From Eutrophocola salsuginis (GTDB taxonomy: Bacteria; Pseudomonadota; Gammaproteobacteria; Pseudomonadales; Pseudohongiellaceae): a stretch of 64,000 nucleotides of DNA. Both the position numbers and the translations under genes were made by a program. Below are positions 1 to 9,444 of this stretch, piece by piece (positions within the stretch are counted from its first letter, which is position 1; the number at the start of each line of letters is the position of its first letter). The notes beneath the pieces were generated by a model. The model had not been told where the DNA came from, searched no databases, and was given only the letters and a program-made list of their open reading frames with translations. The stretch is from the NCBI GenBank assembly GCA_038147195.1, contig JAYQTB010000004.1, positions 992,001 to 1,056,000 on the forward strand, in the 5' to 3' direction.

Positions 1-633
1 TTGATAATAGGTTGACTCATCAATACCCAGGTATGCCTGCTCCATGGGCGTAGTCGGCATGGAAACGAAGTCAAAGACCGCCGACAGCAGGATTATCCCT
101 TTCAGGCCATGGGGTGCATTGCCATAGACTTCCGGATGGGCCAGATACCCGGCCGAGTGGGCACCACCGGCAGACTGCCCCATCAGGAATATCCGGGTCG
201 CATCGAGCCCGTGATCTGCGCCACAGAAATAGATGAATTCCACGGCGCGGCGAATATCCTCTATACCCGCCGGCCAGGGGCTGGCTGGAGCCAGGCGGTA
301 GGTCATGCAGACACCGGCGAACCCGTTTCTTGCCGCCCATGCACCGATGTTGGAATAAAAGGGACTGCCCTCGGTGTGCTTGTCGCCGGCGATGAAGCCC
401 CCGCCATGCACGAACAAAAGCACAGGTTTGAGTTCCACGGTGCCCTCCGCCTGGAATATGTCGAGTCGATGGCGTTCGTCATCGCCGTAGGCAATGTCGC
501 GCACAACAGTGATACCTTCCAGGAAATTCGCCGGCAACATCGGTGTAACAATTTCCCGTGTACCGCCCAGCAGTTGCGGGCTGAGCTCACGGCCCAGGCT
601 TTTGATCCTTTCAGCAAATTCTGGAAATGTCAT
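1..633 (-). CDS. alpha/beta hydrolase (HSL-type esterase/lipase), 3' end outside window
   Basis: Only the first 211 codons lie in the window. The start ATG (631-633) follows a GGAGAG ribosome site. The product shows the hormone-sensitive-lipase signature: the oxyanion-hole motif HGGG at residues 76-79 and the nucleophile elbow GQSAGG with Ser154. The catalytic Asp and His would lie in the missing part. Family members hydrolyse short acyl or aryl esters in the cytoplasm; the natural substrate cannot be told. No signal peptide is visible. It lies downstream of the GNAT and VOC genes on the same strand. Carboxylesterase or arylformamidase-like activity are alternatives. Family assignment is secure, substrate unknown. 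Confidence 0.85.
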   Translation of the reverse strand, partial: MTFPEFAERIKSLGRELSPQLLGGTREIVTPMLPANFLEGITVVRDIAYGDDERHRLDIFQAEGTVELKPVLLFVHGGGFIAGDKHTEGSPFYSNIGAWAARNGFAGVCMTYRLAPASPWPAGIEDIRRAVEFIYFCGADHGLDATRIFLMGQSAGGAHSAGYLAHPEVYGNAPHGLKGIILLSAVFDFVSMPTTPMEQAYLGIDESTYYQ

Positions 634-657
634 GCCTTTCTCTCCTTGAACCATTCC

Positions 658-1140
658 TTAACTGTCGGCCAGCTTTTTCAGGGCATCACCTGTCACACGG
701 TAGATGCGCCACTCGCTCATCTCAATTGCGCCCAACGACTTATAAAATTCGATGCTCGGGGTGTTCCAGTCCAGTACACTCCATTCAAAACGACCACAGT
801 CATTATCCAGCGCGATGCCTGCGATATGCACCAGCAAAGCCTTACCGCCCCCCTTGCCGCGATGCTCGGGCAACACATAGAGGTCTTCAAGATAAATCCC
901 ATATTTGCCCAGCCACGTAGAGTAATTATAAAAGTAGATTGCGAAGCCGACTGGTTCGCCGTCGATTTCGCAAATCAGGCAATGACTTTTAGGGTTCGGC
1001 CCAAACAGCGTCTTTTCGATCATTGCCTCGTTGGTCTTCACCTGGTGGGCAAGTTTCTCGTATACCGCTAACTCAAAAATGAAATGCAGGATCAGGCCAA
1101 TATCGTCAGTCGTGGCCTCACGGATAATTGGTGCCGTCAT
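658..1140 (-). CDS. GNAT family N-acetyltransferase (diamine acetyltransferase-like)
   Basis: A 160-residue single GNAT domain, the usual size of spermidine/spermine acetyltransferase-like (SAT) proteins. Visible features are an N-terminal IREAT strand, the acetyl-CoA pyrophosphate loop HRGKGGGKAL near residues 93-102, and a late WSVLDWN motif followed by FYKSLGA, typical of the SAT2/diamine subgroup. It should transfer acetyl from acetyl-CoA to a small amine. Its ATG overlaps the stop of the upstream VOC gene as ATGA, so the two are probably translationally coupled. Substrate is an inference from family resemblance only; thialysine or polyamines are candidates. Confidence 0.85.
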   Translation of the reverse strand: MTAPIIREATTDDIGLILHFIFELAVYEKLAHQVKTNEAMIEKTLFGPNPKSHCLICEIDGEPVGFAIYFYNYSTWLGKYGIYLEDLYVLPEHRGKGGGKALLVHIAGIALDNDCGRFEWSVLDWNTPSIEFYKSLGAIEMSEWRIYRVTGDALKKLADS

Positions 1141-1541
1141 GCCTGGGCTGCTTTCCGTTCAAGGGGTTTCTCTTCCATCAGGCCAACCAGGTTGCTGTCC
1201 GGGTCACGGATGAAGCCGACCCACAACTCGAGATCGGGCATCTTGGCCACCATACCCGGGGCACGTTCGATATCCACCTGCAGCGCCTTAAGCTCATCGA
1301 AGATCTGCTCGATATTGCTGACCTTATAGTAGATCACGGAAGTATGGTGATCATGCTCAGGTCCCTGTAGGGTCGTCAGCATCAGGCGCACATCGCCGCA
1401 ATCAAAGAAAGCCATGTTCGGCGGCACGTCGAAGATCTTGTTGAGTTTGAGAATCTTCTCGTAAAAGTAGACGCTCTTGTCGAGATTGGAAATAGCGATT
1501 GCGATCTGGCCAATCGCCGATATGTTCATGGAATCGGACAT
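1137..1541 (-). CDS. VOC family (glyoxalase/bleomycin-resistance fold) protein
   Basis: A 134-residue protein with the paired beta-alpha-beta-beta-beta units of the vicinal oxygen chelate fold. The opening IGQIAIAISNLDKSVYFYEK is the standard first strand and helix, and FIRDPDSNLVGLMEE is the standard metal-ligand end strand. The usual first-strand ligand His is replaced (GQIAIA), while the terminal Glu is kept, so metal binding is uncertain. It is the first gene of a small minus-strand unit and shares an ATGA overlap with the acetyltransferase gene. Lactoylglutathione lyase, epimerase or a binding protein are all possible; function unknown. Confidence 0.8.
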   Translation of the reverse strand: MSDSMNISAIGQIAIAISNLDKSVYFYEKILKLNKIFDVPPNMAFFDCGDVRLMLTTLQGPEHDHHTSVIYYKVSNIEQIFDELKALQVDIERAPGMVAKMPDLELWVGFIRDPDSNLVGLMEEKPLERKAAQA

Positions 1542-1596
1542 GGATCGACCCCCACCGTGAAACGAATGTACTTCTATTATATGCAGCGCCCGGCTT

Positions 1597-2970
1597 TTAC
1601 TGCCATTTCAGCGTGTCGTGCAATTTCACGACTTCGCCAACGATGATCAGGGTCGGGGCTTTCACTTCGCTGCGCGCAATGATAGCCGGCAGAGTGACCA
1701 GGGTACCGGTATAAACTCGCTGATGAGGTGTGGTGCCCTGCTGGATGAGGGCGATGGGCATGTCATGCGACATGCCGTGGTTGATGAGTTCCTTGCAAAT
1801 GATGGGCAGGCTGATCAGGCCCATGTAAAACACCAGGGTCTGGCCGTCCTGCACTAGGTTGGGCCAGTTGAGATCGCAGGTATCGTCCTTCAGGTGAGCG
1901 GTAACAAAGCGAACCGACTGGGAGTAATCACGATGGGTCAGTGGAATACCGGCATAGCTGGCGCAACCCGAAGCCGCGGTAATGCCCGGCACCACCTGGA
2001 AAGGTATACGTGCCGTGGCCAGCTCGGCGATTTCCTCGCCACCACGTCCGAAGATGAAAGGGTCGCCGCCTTTCAGGCGCAGGACACGCTTCCCCTGCTT
2101 CGCCAGGTCTACCAGCAACCGGCTGATATCCCCCTGCGGCATGGTGTGCTGCTTACGCTGTTTGCCGACATGGATCCTTTCGGCGTCCTGCCGGCACATG
2201 TTGATGATTTCTTCTGCTACCAGGCGGTCATACAGCACGACGTCGGCCTGCTGCATCAGGCGCAGTGCCCGAAAAGTTAGCAGGTCGGGATCGCCCGGGC
2301 CAGCGCCGACGAGATAGGCCTCGCCCTGCACAGTCGTGTCGATATCTGTTAGCGCTTCGTCGAGAAGCTGTTTCGCCTCGTCTTCCTTGCCGGCCATCAT
2401 CTGCTCGGCCACAGGACCGCTCAGCACCTTTTCCCAAAACCGCATACGCACGCCCATGTCGGGAATCAGCCATTTCACTTTCCGACGTGCTTCGCCCAGC
2501 AGGCTGGCTAGGCGGCCGTATCCTGAAGGAATGAAGGTTTCCAGGCGCGCCCGTAACTGGCGTGCCAGCATGGGCGACTGACCACTGGAAGATACCGCGA
2601 CAACCACGGGTGAGCGGTCGACGATCGACGGAAAAATGAAATCACAAAGATCGGGGTTATCCACCACGTTCACCGGCAATTGCCGCGCGTGGGCGAGTTC
2701 GTAGATGTTCCTGTTCAGATTCTCGTCATCGGTAGCGGCAATGACCAGCGTGACCCCATCGAGGTCGTGCACCTCAAAATCACGTTCAGTGATGCTATGG
2801 GAGTCATCAGCCAGCAGGCTGCGCAGTGCAGGATCGACGCTTTTGGCGACAAGGCGCACATGGGCGTCGGCTCGCAACAGCATGGTGACCTTGCGGACGG
2901 CCACCTGCCCGCCACCCACCACCAGCACCGGGCGGTCCTGGATGCGAATGAAGATGGGCAGGAAATGCAT
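1597..2970 (-). CDS. cysG: siroheme synthase (trifunctional CysG)
   Basis: 457 residues, the full length of the fused enzyme. The N-terminal half is the NAD-dependent precorrin-2 dehydrogenase/ferrochelatase, with the Rossmann motif VVGGGQVAVRK and the SSSGQSP segment holding the phosphorylatable/active Ser. The C-terminal half is uroporphyrinogen-III C-methyltransferase, with VGAGPGDPDLLT and GGDPFIFGRGGEE. It converts uroporphyrinogen III to siroheme, the cofactor of sulfite and nitrite reductases, in the cytoplasm. The gene begins 6 bp after serS, the order seen in Pseudomonas, so it is the distal gene of the ftsK-lolA-rarA-crcB-serS run. Confidence 0.97.
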   Translation of the reverse strand: MHFLPIFIRIQDRPVLVVGGGQVAVRKVTMLLRADAHVRLVAKSVDPALRSLLADDSHSITERDFEVHDLDGVTLVIAATDDENLNRNIYELAHARQLPVNVVDNPDLCDFIFPSIVDRSPVVVAVSSSGQSPMLARQLRARLETFIPSGYGRLASLLGEARRKVKWLIPDMGVRMRFWEKVLSGPVAEQMMAGKEDEAKQLLDEALTDIDTTVQGEAYLVGAGPGDPDLLTFRALRLMQQADVVLYDRLVAEEIINMCRQDAERIHVGKQRKQHTMPQGDISRLLVDLAKQGKRVLRLKGGDPFIFGRGGEEIAELATARIPFQVVPGITAASGCASYAGIPLTHRDYSQSVRFVTAHLKDDTCDLNWPNLVQDGQTLVFYMGLISLPIICKELINHGMSHDMPIALIQQGTTPHQRVYTGTLVTLPAIIARSEVKAPTLIIVGEVVKLHDTLKWQ

Positions 2971-2976
2971 AAAGAC

Positions 2977-4257
2977 TTAAGTTTTAAGTATCGACTTGGC
3001 CCCGCCCATGTAAGGCTGCAGGGCTTCAGGTACGGACACGCTGCCATCGGCATTCTGGTAATTCTCGAGTACCGCAATCAGTGTGCGCCCCACCGCCAGG
3101 CCGGAGCCGTTGATGGTGTGCAGGAGTTCTGGCTTGCCGGTTTCCGGATTGCGGAAACGTGCCTGCATGCGCCGAGCCTGGAAGTCACCGAAATTGGAAC
3201 AGGAAGAGATTTCACGGTAAGCATCCTGCCCGGGCAACCACACCTCGATGTCATAAGTGATCTCGGCGGAGAAACCGAGATCGCCACCACAAAGTACGAC
3301 GACACGATACGGCAAGTCGAGTTTCTGCAGGATGATTTCGGCATGCCTCGTCAGGTCCTCGTGCGCCTGCCTTGACTCCTCGGGTTTCACCAGCTGCACC
3401 AGTTCCACTTTTTCAAACTGGTGCTGGCGAATCATGCCTCGGGTGTCTTTGCCGTAGCTGCCCGCCTCACTGCGGAAGCAGGGTGAATGGCAGGCAAATT
3501 TCAGCGGCAGCGCATCGGCGTTGACGATCTCGTCGCGCATAAAGTTGGTGACGGGAACCTCTGCGGTCGGGATAAGATAGAACTCGCGCTCATCTGTGAG
3601 CTTGAACAGGTCGGCTGAGAACTTGGGCAACTGGCCGGTGCCAAAGGCGGAATCGGCATTCACCATGTTCGGCACGTTCACTTCCAGGTAACCGTGCTCT
3701 GTCGTGTGGGTATCAAGCATCAATTGCACGATGGCGCGATGAAGCCTGGCCACCTCGCCCTTCATGATGACGAAGCGTGAACCGGTGATCTTGGTGGCGG
3801 TGGAAAAATCGAGGCCGTCACCGGCTTCGCCCAATTCGACGTGATCCTTCGGCGCGAATTCGAATTTGCGTGGCGTACCCCATTTGCGTACTTCTTGGTT
3901 ATCAGCTTCACTGGTGCCGGCAGGCACCCGCTCGTCCGGCACGTTGGGTATACCATGTAACAGGGATTCAAGTTCGTCAGACACGCCTTCCAGGGCGACT
4001 TCCTTTTCCTTGAGGGCATCCTTGAGGTTCTCTACCTCGGCCAGCAATGGTGCGATGTCCTCGCCGGCGGCTTTTGCCTTACCGATGTTCTTGGACTTCG
4101 TGTTGCGCTCGTTCTGCAGCGTTTCGGTGTCCACCTGCAAAGTCTTGCGACGAGCCTCCAGTGCCTTGAATGTCTCCACGTCCAGGTTGTAACCCTTCTT
4201 TTTCAGCAATACGGCAACCTTTTCCGGCTCCGTGCGTACCCACTTCGGATCAAGCAT
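2977..4257 (-). CDS. serS: serine--tRNA ligase
   Basis: 426 residues, normal length for bacterial SerRS. The N-terminal MLDPKWVR start and the charged helical region over residues 25-100 form the long tRNA-binding coiled-coil arm. The class II catalytic core follows, with motif 2 around FRSEAGSYGKDTRGM(I)RQHQFEK and motif 3 near NGSGLAVGRTL. It charges tRNA-Ser (and tRNA-Sec) with serine in the cytoplasm. It sits between crcB and cysG on the minus strand with short spacers (32 and 6 bp). Nothing abnormal was seen. Confidence 0.98.
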   Translation of the reverse strand: MLDPKWVRTEPEKVAVLLKKKGYNLDVETFKALEARRKTLQVDTETLQNERNTKSKNIGKAKAAGEDIAPLLAEVENLKDALKEKEVALEGVSDELESLLHGIPNVPDERVPAGTSEADNQEVRKWGTPRKFEFAPKDHVELGEAGDGLDFSTATKITGSRFVIMKGEVARLHRAIVQLMLDTHTTEHGYLEVNVPNMVNADSAFGTGQLPKFSADLFKLTDEREFYLIPTAEVPVTNFMRDEIVNADALPLKFACHSPCFRSEAGSYGKDTRGMIRQHQFEKVELVQLVKPEESRQAHEDLTRHAEIILQKLDLPYRVVVLCGGDLGFSAEITYDIEVWLPGQDAYREISSCSNFGDFQARRMQARFRNPETGKPELLHTINGSGLAVGRTLIAVLENYQNADGSVSVPEALQPYMGGAKSILKT

Positions 4258-4289
4258 TGTTCTAACCAGTAATATCTTTCAGGATTGAT

Positions 4290-4664
4290 TTAAATGAGGA
4301 TTTTGGCCAATGACAGACCAAGCCAGGCGGCAATTATACAGACCATGACGCTCGACAGCACATACATTATCGCCTGGGAAAACTGGCCTTGTTCCAGCAA
4401 GGCGATGACGTCCATGGAGAAGGTGGAGAACGTGGTGAAGGCACCGAGGAAACCGACCGTGACGATACCGCGCCAGTATGGCCCCATGTCCATGCGCTCG
4501 GTGATCAGGATGAAGGCAATGCCGATTAGGAAGGAACCAACGACATTGACGGTAAACGTCGCCCACGGGTAGGTGCTCTTTGTCGCATGCGCGAATGCAT
4601 TGTAGACAAAGAGTCGGGACACGGCGCCCAGCGCCCCACCAAAAGCTACGGCTAGATAGGTCAT
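4290..4664 (-). CDS. crcB: fluoride ion channel CrcB/Fluc
   Basis: 124 residues with four hydrophobic helices. The ATG at 4662-4664 is chosen because the open frame upstream of it encodes no membrane sequence and runs antisense-like into rarA. Signature segments are GGALGAVSRL near the N-terminus, the TFTVNVVGSFLIG helix with the conserved Asn, and GFLGAFTTFSTFS, whose Phe/Thr/Ser residues form the fluoride path and Phe box. The dual-topology dimer exports fluoride across the inner membrane. It lies between rarA (28 bp upstream) and serS, a conserved gammaproteobacterial order. No fluoride riboswitch is visible in the short leader. Confidence 0.93.
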   Translation of the reverse strand: MTYLAVAFGGALGAVSRLFVYNAFAHATKSTYPWATFTVNVVGSFLIGIAFILITERMDMGPYWRGIVTVGFLGAFTTFSTFSMDVIALLEQGQFSQAIMYVLSSVMVCIIAAWLGLSLAKILI

Positions 4665-4692
4665 GCAGTGTTCCTGGATTGGTCGTTCGCGA

Positions 4693-6039
4693 CTAACTGT
4701 ACCTTTTCTCGACGCTGGCTGCATCCAGGCTGCGCAGGTACTCCAGTTTTTCTCTGATCTTCTGTTCCATGCCGCGATCGGTGGGCTCATAGAAACGTGT
4801 ATCCTTGAGTTCCTCAGGAAAATAATTTTCTCCGGCAGCATAGGCGTTGGGTTCGTCGTGGGCGTAGCGGTATTCGGCGCCGTAATCAAGATTCTTCATG
4901 AGAGTCGCTGGAGCGTTACGCAAGTGTATGGGTACCTCGAAAGCCGGGGTCGCCTTGACGGTATCCATGGCCTGGTTTAAGGCGGTGTATAGGGCGTTGC
5001 TCTTCGGGGCGCAAGCCAGGTATACCAGGGCCTGGGCGATTGCCAGTTCGCCCTCAGGGCTGCCGAGGCGTTGTTGTACATCCCAGGCATTGAGTGCAAT
5101 CTGGATACCACGCGGGTCGGCGTTACCAATATCTTCGGAGGCCATACGCACCACACGCCTGGCGATGTACAGCGGATCACATCCACCGTCGAGCATCCGG
5201 CACAACCAGTACAGTGCGGCATCCGGTGACGAGCCACGCACCGCTTTGTGCAACACGGAGATCTGCTCGTAAAAGGAATCCCCACCCTTATCAAAACGCT
5301 TGGCGCTGCCCTGCACTAACTGCGCCAAGGAATCATCAGACAGGGTTCGCTGACCTGCCACGTTTTCCTCGAGCAGGTCGAGCGCGACTTCGAGAAAATT
5401 GAGCACACGCCGGGCATCGCCATCGGCAGCCGTGGCAATGAGCTGTTTCTGCTTGTCGGTGAGAGCGATGTTGAGGCTGCCCACTCCACGCTCCCTGTCG
5501 ATGAGAGCCTGCTCCAGGATACTCAACAAGGCATCGTCAGAGAGGCTCTTCAGCACATAGACCCGGGCACGGGAAAGCAATGCGTTGTTCAGCTCGAACG
5601 AGGGGTTCTCCGTGGTAGCACCAATGAAGATTATGGTACCGTCCTCAATTTGTGGCAAAAAGGCGTCTTGCTGCGATTTATTGAACCGGTGCACTTCATC
5701 GACGAACAGGATGGTCTTGCGCCCGCGGACTTCTCGCGCCTCTTTGGCCCTAGCAATGGCTTCACGGATTTCCTTCACCCCGGACAACACGGCAGAAATA
5801 GTTTCTAGGTGGGCATCGCAGGCACTGGCGATGATCTTCGCCAGGGTGGTTTTACCGGTGCCTGGCGGTCCCCACAGAATCATGGAATGGGGAATGCCGG
5901 CGCTCACCGCTTCATAGAGGGGCGTACCGGGAGCAATGATGTGTTCCTGCCCGGCGAAATCTTCAAGGGTGCGTGGTCGCATGGCTGCCGCCAGTGGCTG
6001 GTAGCTGACGGCGCCGGACTGGAACAGGGACAGGGTCAT
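4693..6039 (-). CDS. rarA: replication-associated recombination protein A (RarA/MgsA AAA+ ATPase)
   Basis: 448 residues, normal for RarA. Clamp-loader-like AAA+ features are present: Walker A GPPGTGKTT near residues 57-65, Walker B LFVDEVH, sensor-1 IGATTENPSF, and an RARVYVL segment. A C-terminal SSB-interacting/tetramerisation region follows (ARRVVRMASEDIG). The protein acts at stalled replication forks and DNA ends. It is in the conserved run ftsK-lolA-rarA-crcB, starting 8 bp after lolA. No damage or unusual feature. Confidence 0.96.
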   Translation of the reverse strand: MTLSLFQSGAVSYQPLAAAMRPRTLEDFAGQEHIIAPGTPLYEAVSAGIPHSMILWGPPGTGKTTLAKIIASACDAHLETISAVLSGVKEIREAIARAKEAREVRGRKTILFVDEVHRFNKSQQDAFLPQIEDGTIIFIGATTENPSFELNNALLSRARVYVLKSLSDDALLSILEQALIDRERGVGSLNIALTDKQKQLIATAADGDARRVLNFLEVALDLLEENVAGQRTLSDDSLAQLVQGSAKRFDKGGDSFYEQISVLHKAVRGSSPDAALYWLCRMLDGGCDPLYIARRVVRMASEDIGNADPRGIQIALNAWDVQQRLGSPEGELAIAQALVYLACAPKSNALYTALNQAMDTVKATPAFEVPIHLRNAPATLMKNLDYGAEYRYAHDEPNAYAAGENYFPEELKDTRFYEPTDRGMEQKIREKLEYLRSLDAASVEKRYS

Positions 6040-6047
6040 TTTAGGAG

Positions 6048-6695
6048 TTATTGCGTATTGTCGATAATTTCCACGTCTTTCGGCATGTGGAATTCAAACG
6101 TGGCGGGATCGATGGTGGTGTTAGCCTGGAGGCCGGAAAACGTCAGGCTGGTCTTCTGGCCCAGGCTGTCCTCGAATTGCATTTCCTGTATGGTCTTGCC
6201 GGAGAAGGTGAGACTCAGGCGGGTGAACAGGCTGTCATTGGCCCTTGGGTATAGGATGAACCGCGCCAGAGCCCCGGCATCCATGTCGGCGGATGAGATG
6301 GTGAAGGATTCGGCGATATCGGCCACTTCACCGTTGAGCAGCATGACCGGTGTATGATTGATGTCGTTATTGAAATACTCAACGGTGACCTGCTCCAGGT
6401 CCGGCTCGAAACGCCAGATGCGCTCGCCATTGGTCAGCATGGTCTCGGAATACGGGCTGAGGATTTCCCAGTAGAAATGATCAGGTTTCTGTATGACCAG
6501 CAAAGCCGTGGATTCCTGGATTTCGCGGCCATCCTGGTCAAGGGTCAGCACATCCACGTCCGCGCGCAGGGTCCGCGTCTGCTCGAGGATGGTGGCCAGC
6601 TGGGAAGCCGCCGCCAGGTTACCGACAGATGATGCCTCCTGGGCTGAGGCCAGGAAGGAACAAAGGATCAGCAAACTCAGTCCAAGCGTCTTCAT
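6048..6695 (-). CDS. lolA: outer-membrane lipoprotein carrier protein LolA
   Basis: 215 residues including a Sec signal peptide (MKTLGLSLLILCSFLASAQ). The mature part has the LolA pattern: QTLRADVDV-type early strands, the phrase FYWEILSPYSE, and the strand IWRFEPDLEQVTVE. LolA takes lipoproteins from the LolCDE transporter and carries them through the periplasm to LolB. Position between ftsK and rarA matches other gammaproteobacteria. Sequence identity in LolA is usually low, so the call rests on motif order, length, signal peptide and synteny together. Confidence 0.93.
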   Translation of the reverse strand: MKTLGLSLLILCSFLASAQEASSVGNLAAASQLATILEQTRTLRADVDVLTLDQDGREIQESTALLVIQKPDHFYWEILSPYSETMLTNGERIWRFEPDLEQVTVEYFNNDINHTPVMLLNGEVADIAESFTISSADMDAGALARFILYPRANDSLFTRLSLTFSGKTIQEMQFEDSLGQKTSLTFSGLQANTTIDPATFEFHMPKDVEIIDNTQ

Positions 6696-6764
6696 GAGCT
6701 GATTATACTCACGCAGCAGCGAAAATAATTCACTTTAATTAAATAACACAAATTATTGATATTA

Positions 6765-9116
6765 TTATAAATCTCTAGGTGGCGGTGGCGCGATTACCTC
6801 TCGGTTGCCGTTGGCGCCCATTTCAGATACCACGCCGGCCATCTCCATGGCCTCGATCATGCGCGCGGCCCGATTGTAGCCAATGCGTAATTTGCGCTGG
6901 ACGGCGGATATGGAGGCCTTGCGCGACTCGGTCACGAACCGCACCGCCTCATCATAGAGGGCATCATCCTCCTCGGAGTTCCCCTCACCGCCTTCCGGCG
7001 GTGTGAGGCCTGGAACACCGTCCCCGGAGGAATCGGAGGTGATGCTTTCGATGTAAAGGGGTTCCCCCCGCTGCTTCCAGGCAGCGGCCACACGGTGCAC
7101 CTCATCGTCAGACACGAAGGCGCCATGTACACGCTGGGCGATACCGCCACCGGGCGGCAGATACAGCATGTCACCATGCCCCAGGAGTTGCTCGGCGCCG
7201 CCCTCCCCAAGAATGGTGCGCGAGTCCACCTTGGACTGCACCATGAAGGACAGACGGGTGGGTATATTGGCCTTGATCAGTCCGGTAAGTACATCCACGG
7301 ACGGACGCTGGGTGGCCAGGATGAGGTGAATGCCTGCCGCCCTAGCCTTCTGGGCGATACGTGCGATGAGCTCTTCCACTTTTTTGCCAACTACCATCAT
7401 CATGTCAGCCAACTCGTCGACGATAACAACGATCTGAGGCAATTCCACCAGGTCTTCGGGTATCTGGTCCGCCTCGTCCACTTCAGACAGCGGATCCGGT
7501 TTCCACAGTGGATCCGGTATGGGCTTGCCAGCCTTGGCAGCATCACCGACCTTCTTGTTGAAGCCGGCAAGATTTCGCACGCCCATGGCGGACATCAGCT
7601 TGTAGCGCCGCTCCATTTCTGCGACACACCAGCGCAGGCCATTGGCCGCATCCTTCATGTCAGTAATTACAGGTGTAAGCAAATGTGGAATTCCATCGTA
7701 TACCGAGAGTTCCAACATCTTCGGGTCGATCATGATCATGCGTACGTCTTTTGGCGACGACTTGAACAGGATCGAAAGGATCATCGCATTGATGCCTACG
7801 GACTTACCGGAACCGGTGGTACCGGCAACCAGTAGGTGCGGCATCTTGGCCAGGTCCACTACCACCGGGTTGCCGCCGATGTCGTGACCGAGCGCCATGG
7901 AAATGGGTGAACGGGCATTGTCGAATTCGCCTGAGGACAACACCTGGCCAAGCTGGATCAGTTCCTTCGATTCGTTGGGGATCTCGATGCCGATCACGGT
8001 CTTGCCGGGTATGACCTCTACTACACGTACGCTGGGCACGGCCAGCGAGCGAGCCAAGTCCTTCACTAGGTTGGTGATGCGACTAACTTTCACACCAGGG
8101 GCCGGCTGCACTTCGAACCGGGTGATTACCGGGCCCGGACTGATGGCCTCCACTTCGATCTCGATGCCGAAGTCTCGCAGCTTGATTTCTAGCAGCTTTG
8201 ACATAGCCTCCAGGGCCTCGGTGGAATAGCCGAGCTTGGGCTGGTTTCCCCAATCGTCGAGGAGCGAGATCGGCGGCAGTTCACCAACGGAGATGGTGTC
8301 GAACAACTTGCCCTGTTTTTCCTTCTGTACGCGTTTGCTCAGCTCTTTCGGTAACTCGCGCACCGGCGCAATCTCGATGGGCTTCTTGCGTTTCCTTTCC
8401 TTTTCAACGAAGTGGTCGAGAGATTCCTTACGCTGTCGCACGATGCGCTCGGTTTCCGCCTTTTCACGCTGCGCCTCGCGCCAGTGCGCCCAGCGTTCGG
8501 AAGCATACTCTAAACTGTTCAGGCACAGCCGCCCGGTAGCATCCACCACTGCCAGCCAGGACAGGCCCGTGGCCAGGGTAATACCAAGTATGAACATGGT
8601 CAGAAAAATCAGAGTCGAGCCTGTGAGGTCGAATGCCGGCAATGCCATGTCGGCGATGCTGTTACCGAGGATACCGCCCGCTGAATTAGGCAGGCTTGTG
8701 CCGAAATGCATGGTCGCCAGCGTGACAGCACCCAGCAGGGTCAGGACTACTCCAGTACCACGCAACCCGAACAACTCCCACGACCAGGGCTGGGATTGCT
8801 TGCGCGTGCGGAACAGGATCACTGCCCGGTACACCAGCAGAAGCGGGAACAGGTAGGACAGGTAGCCAAAAAGCAGCAAAAGGACGTCGGATATCCAGGC
8901 GCCTGAGCGGCCCACCGTATTATTGATAAGGTTGCCTTCACCCGTCCGCGACCAGCCCGGGTCAAGCGGCGAATAGGAGCTGATAGCTAGGAACAAGTAC
9001 AGACCGATGGCTATGAAGAGAATCATTAGCCCTTCTTTCAGGAACAGCGCCTTCAGGTTGACTGCATGCTCTTCGGCGGGCGGTTTCTTGGCGTTTTTCT
9101 TGGTTGCTTTGCTCAA
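6765..9116 (-). CDS. ftsK: DNA translocase FtsK
   Basis: 783 residues. About four membrane helices occupy residues 30-190, followed by a short charged linker (far shorter than the E. coli linker). The alpha/beta motor follows, with Walker A GTTGSGKS and Walker B VIVDELADMM, and a C-terminal winged-helix gamma domain (EDDALYDEAVRFV...) that reads KOPS sites. It anchors at the septum, pumps chromosome DNA and activates XerCD at dif. First gene of the ftsK-lolA-rarA-crcB-serS-cysG run; 328 bp of non-coding sequence separates it from divergent trxB. Confidence 0.97.
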   Translation of the reverse strand: MSKATKKNAKKPPAEEHAVNLKALFLKEGLMILFIAIGLYLFLAISSYSPLDPGWSRTGEGNLINNTVGRSGAWISDVLLLLFGYLSYLFPLLLVYRAVILFRTRKQSQPWSWELFGLRGTGVVLTLLGAVTLATMHFGTSLPNSAGGILGNSIADMALPAFDLTGSTLIFLTMFILGITLATGLSWLAVVDATGRLCLNSLEYASERWAHWREAQREKAETERIVRQRKESLDHFVEKERKRKKPIEIAPVRELPKELSKRVQKEKQGKLFDTISVGELPPISLLDDWGNQPKLGYSTEALEAMSKLLEIKLRDFGIEIEVEAISPGPVITRFEVQPAPGVKVSRITNLVKDLARSLAVPSVRVVEVIPGKTVIGIEIPNESKELIQLGQVLSSGEFDNARSPISMALGHDIGGNPVVVDLAKMPHLLVAGTTGSGKSVGINAMILSILFKSSPKDVRMIMIDPKMLELSVYDGIPHLLTPVITDMKDAANGLRWCVAEMERRYKLMSAMGVRNLAGFNKKVGDAAKAGKPIPDPLWKPDPLSEVDEADQIPEDLVELPQIVVIVDELADMMMVVGKKVEELIARIAQKARAAGIHLILATQRPSVDVLTGLIKANIPTRLSFMVQSKVDSRTILGEGGAEQLLGHGDMLYLPPGGGIAQRVHGAFVSDDEVHRVAAAWKQRGEPLYIESITSDSSGDGVPGLTPPEGGEGNSEEDDALYDEAVRFVTESRKASISAVQRKLRIGYNRAARMIEAMEMAGVVSEMGANGNREVIAPPPPRDL

Positions 9117-9444
9117 AAAATTGGCTCGAATGATGTCGGGCTAGTTTTGTCACCGAAACGACCGGTTGCTATTACTGGCCAAATCGCTATTGTAACCGGT
9201 TTTCCTGGCGTTGTGACACTCTTTGTATAGGGCCTCACCCCCATATCTTGGGCACTTTAGGGTGGTTATTTACAAGATACGGTATGCAGTAAAGTTTTGC
9301 CCCTGTTACCCCCGCAGGATTCTGCTAACATATCTTCCCTTGAAAAGAGGCCCTGCCACCCTGACCTTAGCAGGAAAGTAACAGCAACACAGGCAGACCC
9401 CGGGTCGTGCCAACAACCATAACCAGCCAGGAAGCTGTACACTC
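9117..9444. other. intergenic region between divergent ftsK and trxB
   Basis: 328 bp that must carry the promoters of both ftsK (minus) and trxB (plus). No open frame with coding character, tRNA or strong hairpin was found. A weak plus-strand promoter candidate is CTGTTA, 17 nt, TAACAT around 9305-9333. In many relatives lrp sits beside trxB or ftsK here; it is absent. Confidence 0.5.

Noticed and set aside
109..1071. A 320-codon plus-strand open frame
   Set aside because: It lies opposite the esterase and acetyltransferase genes, both with clear motifs and ribosome sites; the product resembles nothing.
4664..4692. Fluoride riboswitch ahead of crcB
   Set aside because: Only 28 bp separate rarA and crcB; no room and no motif.
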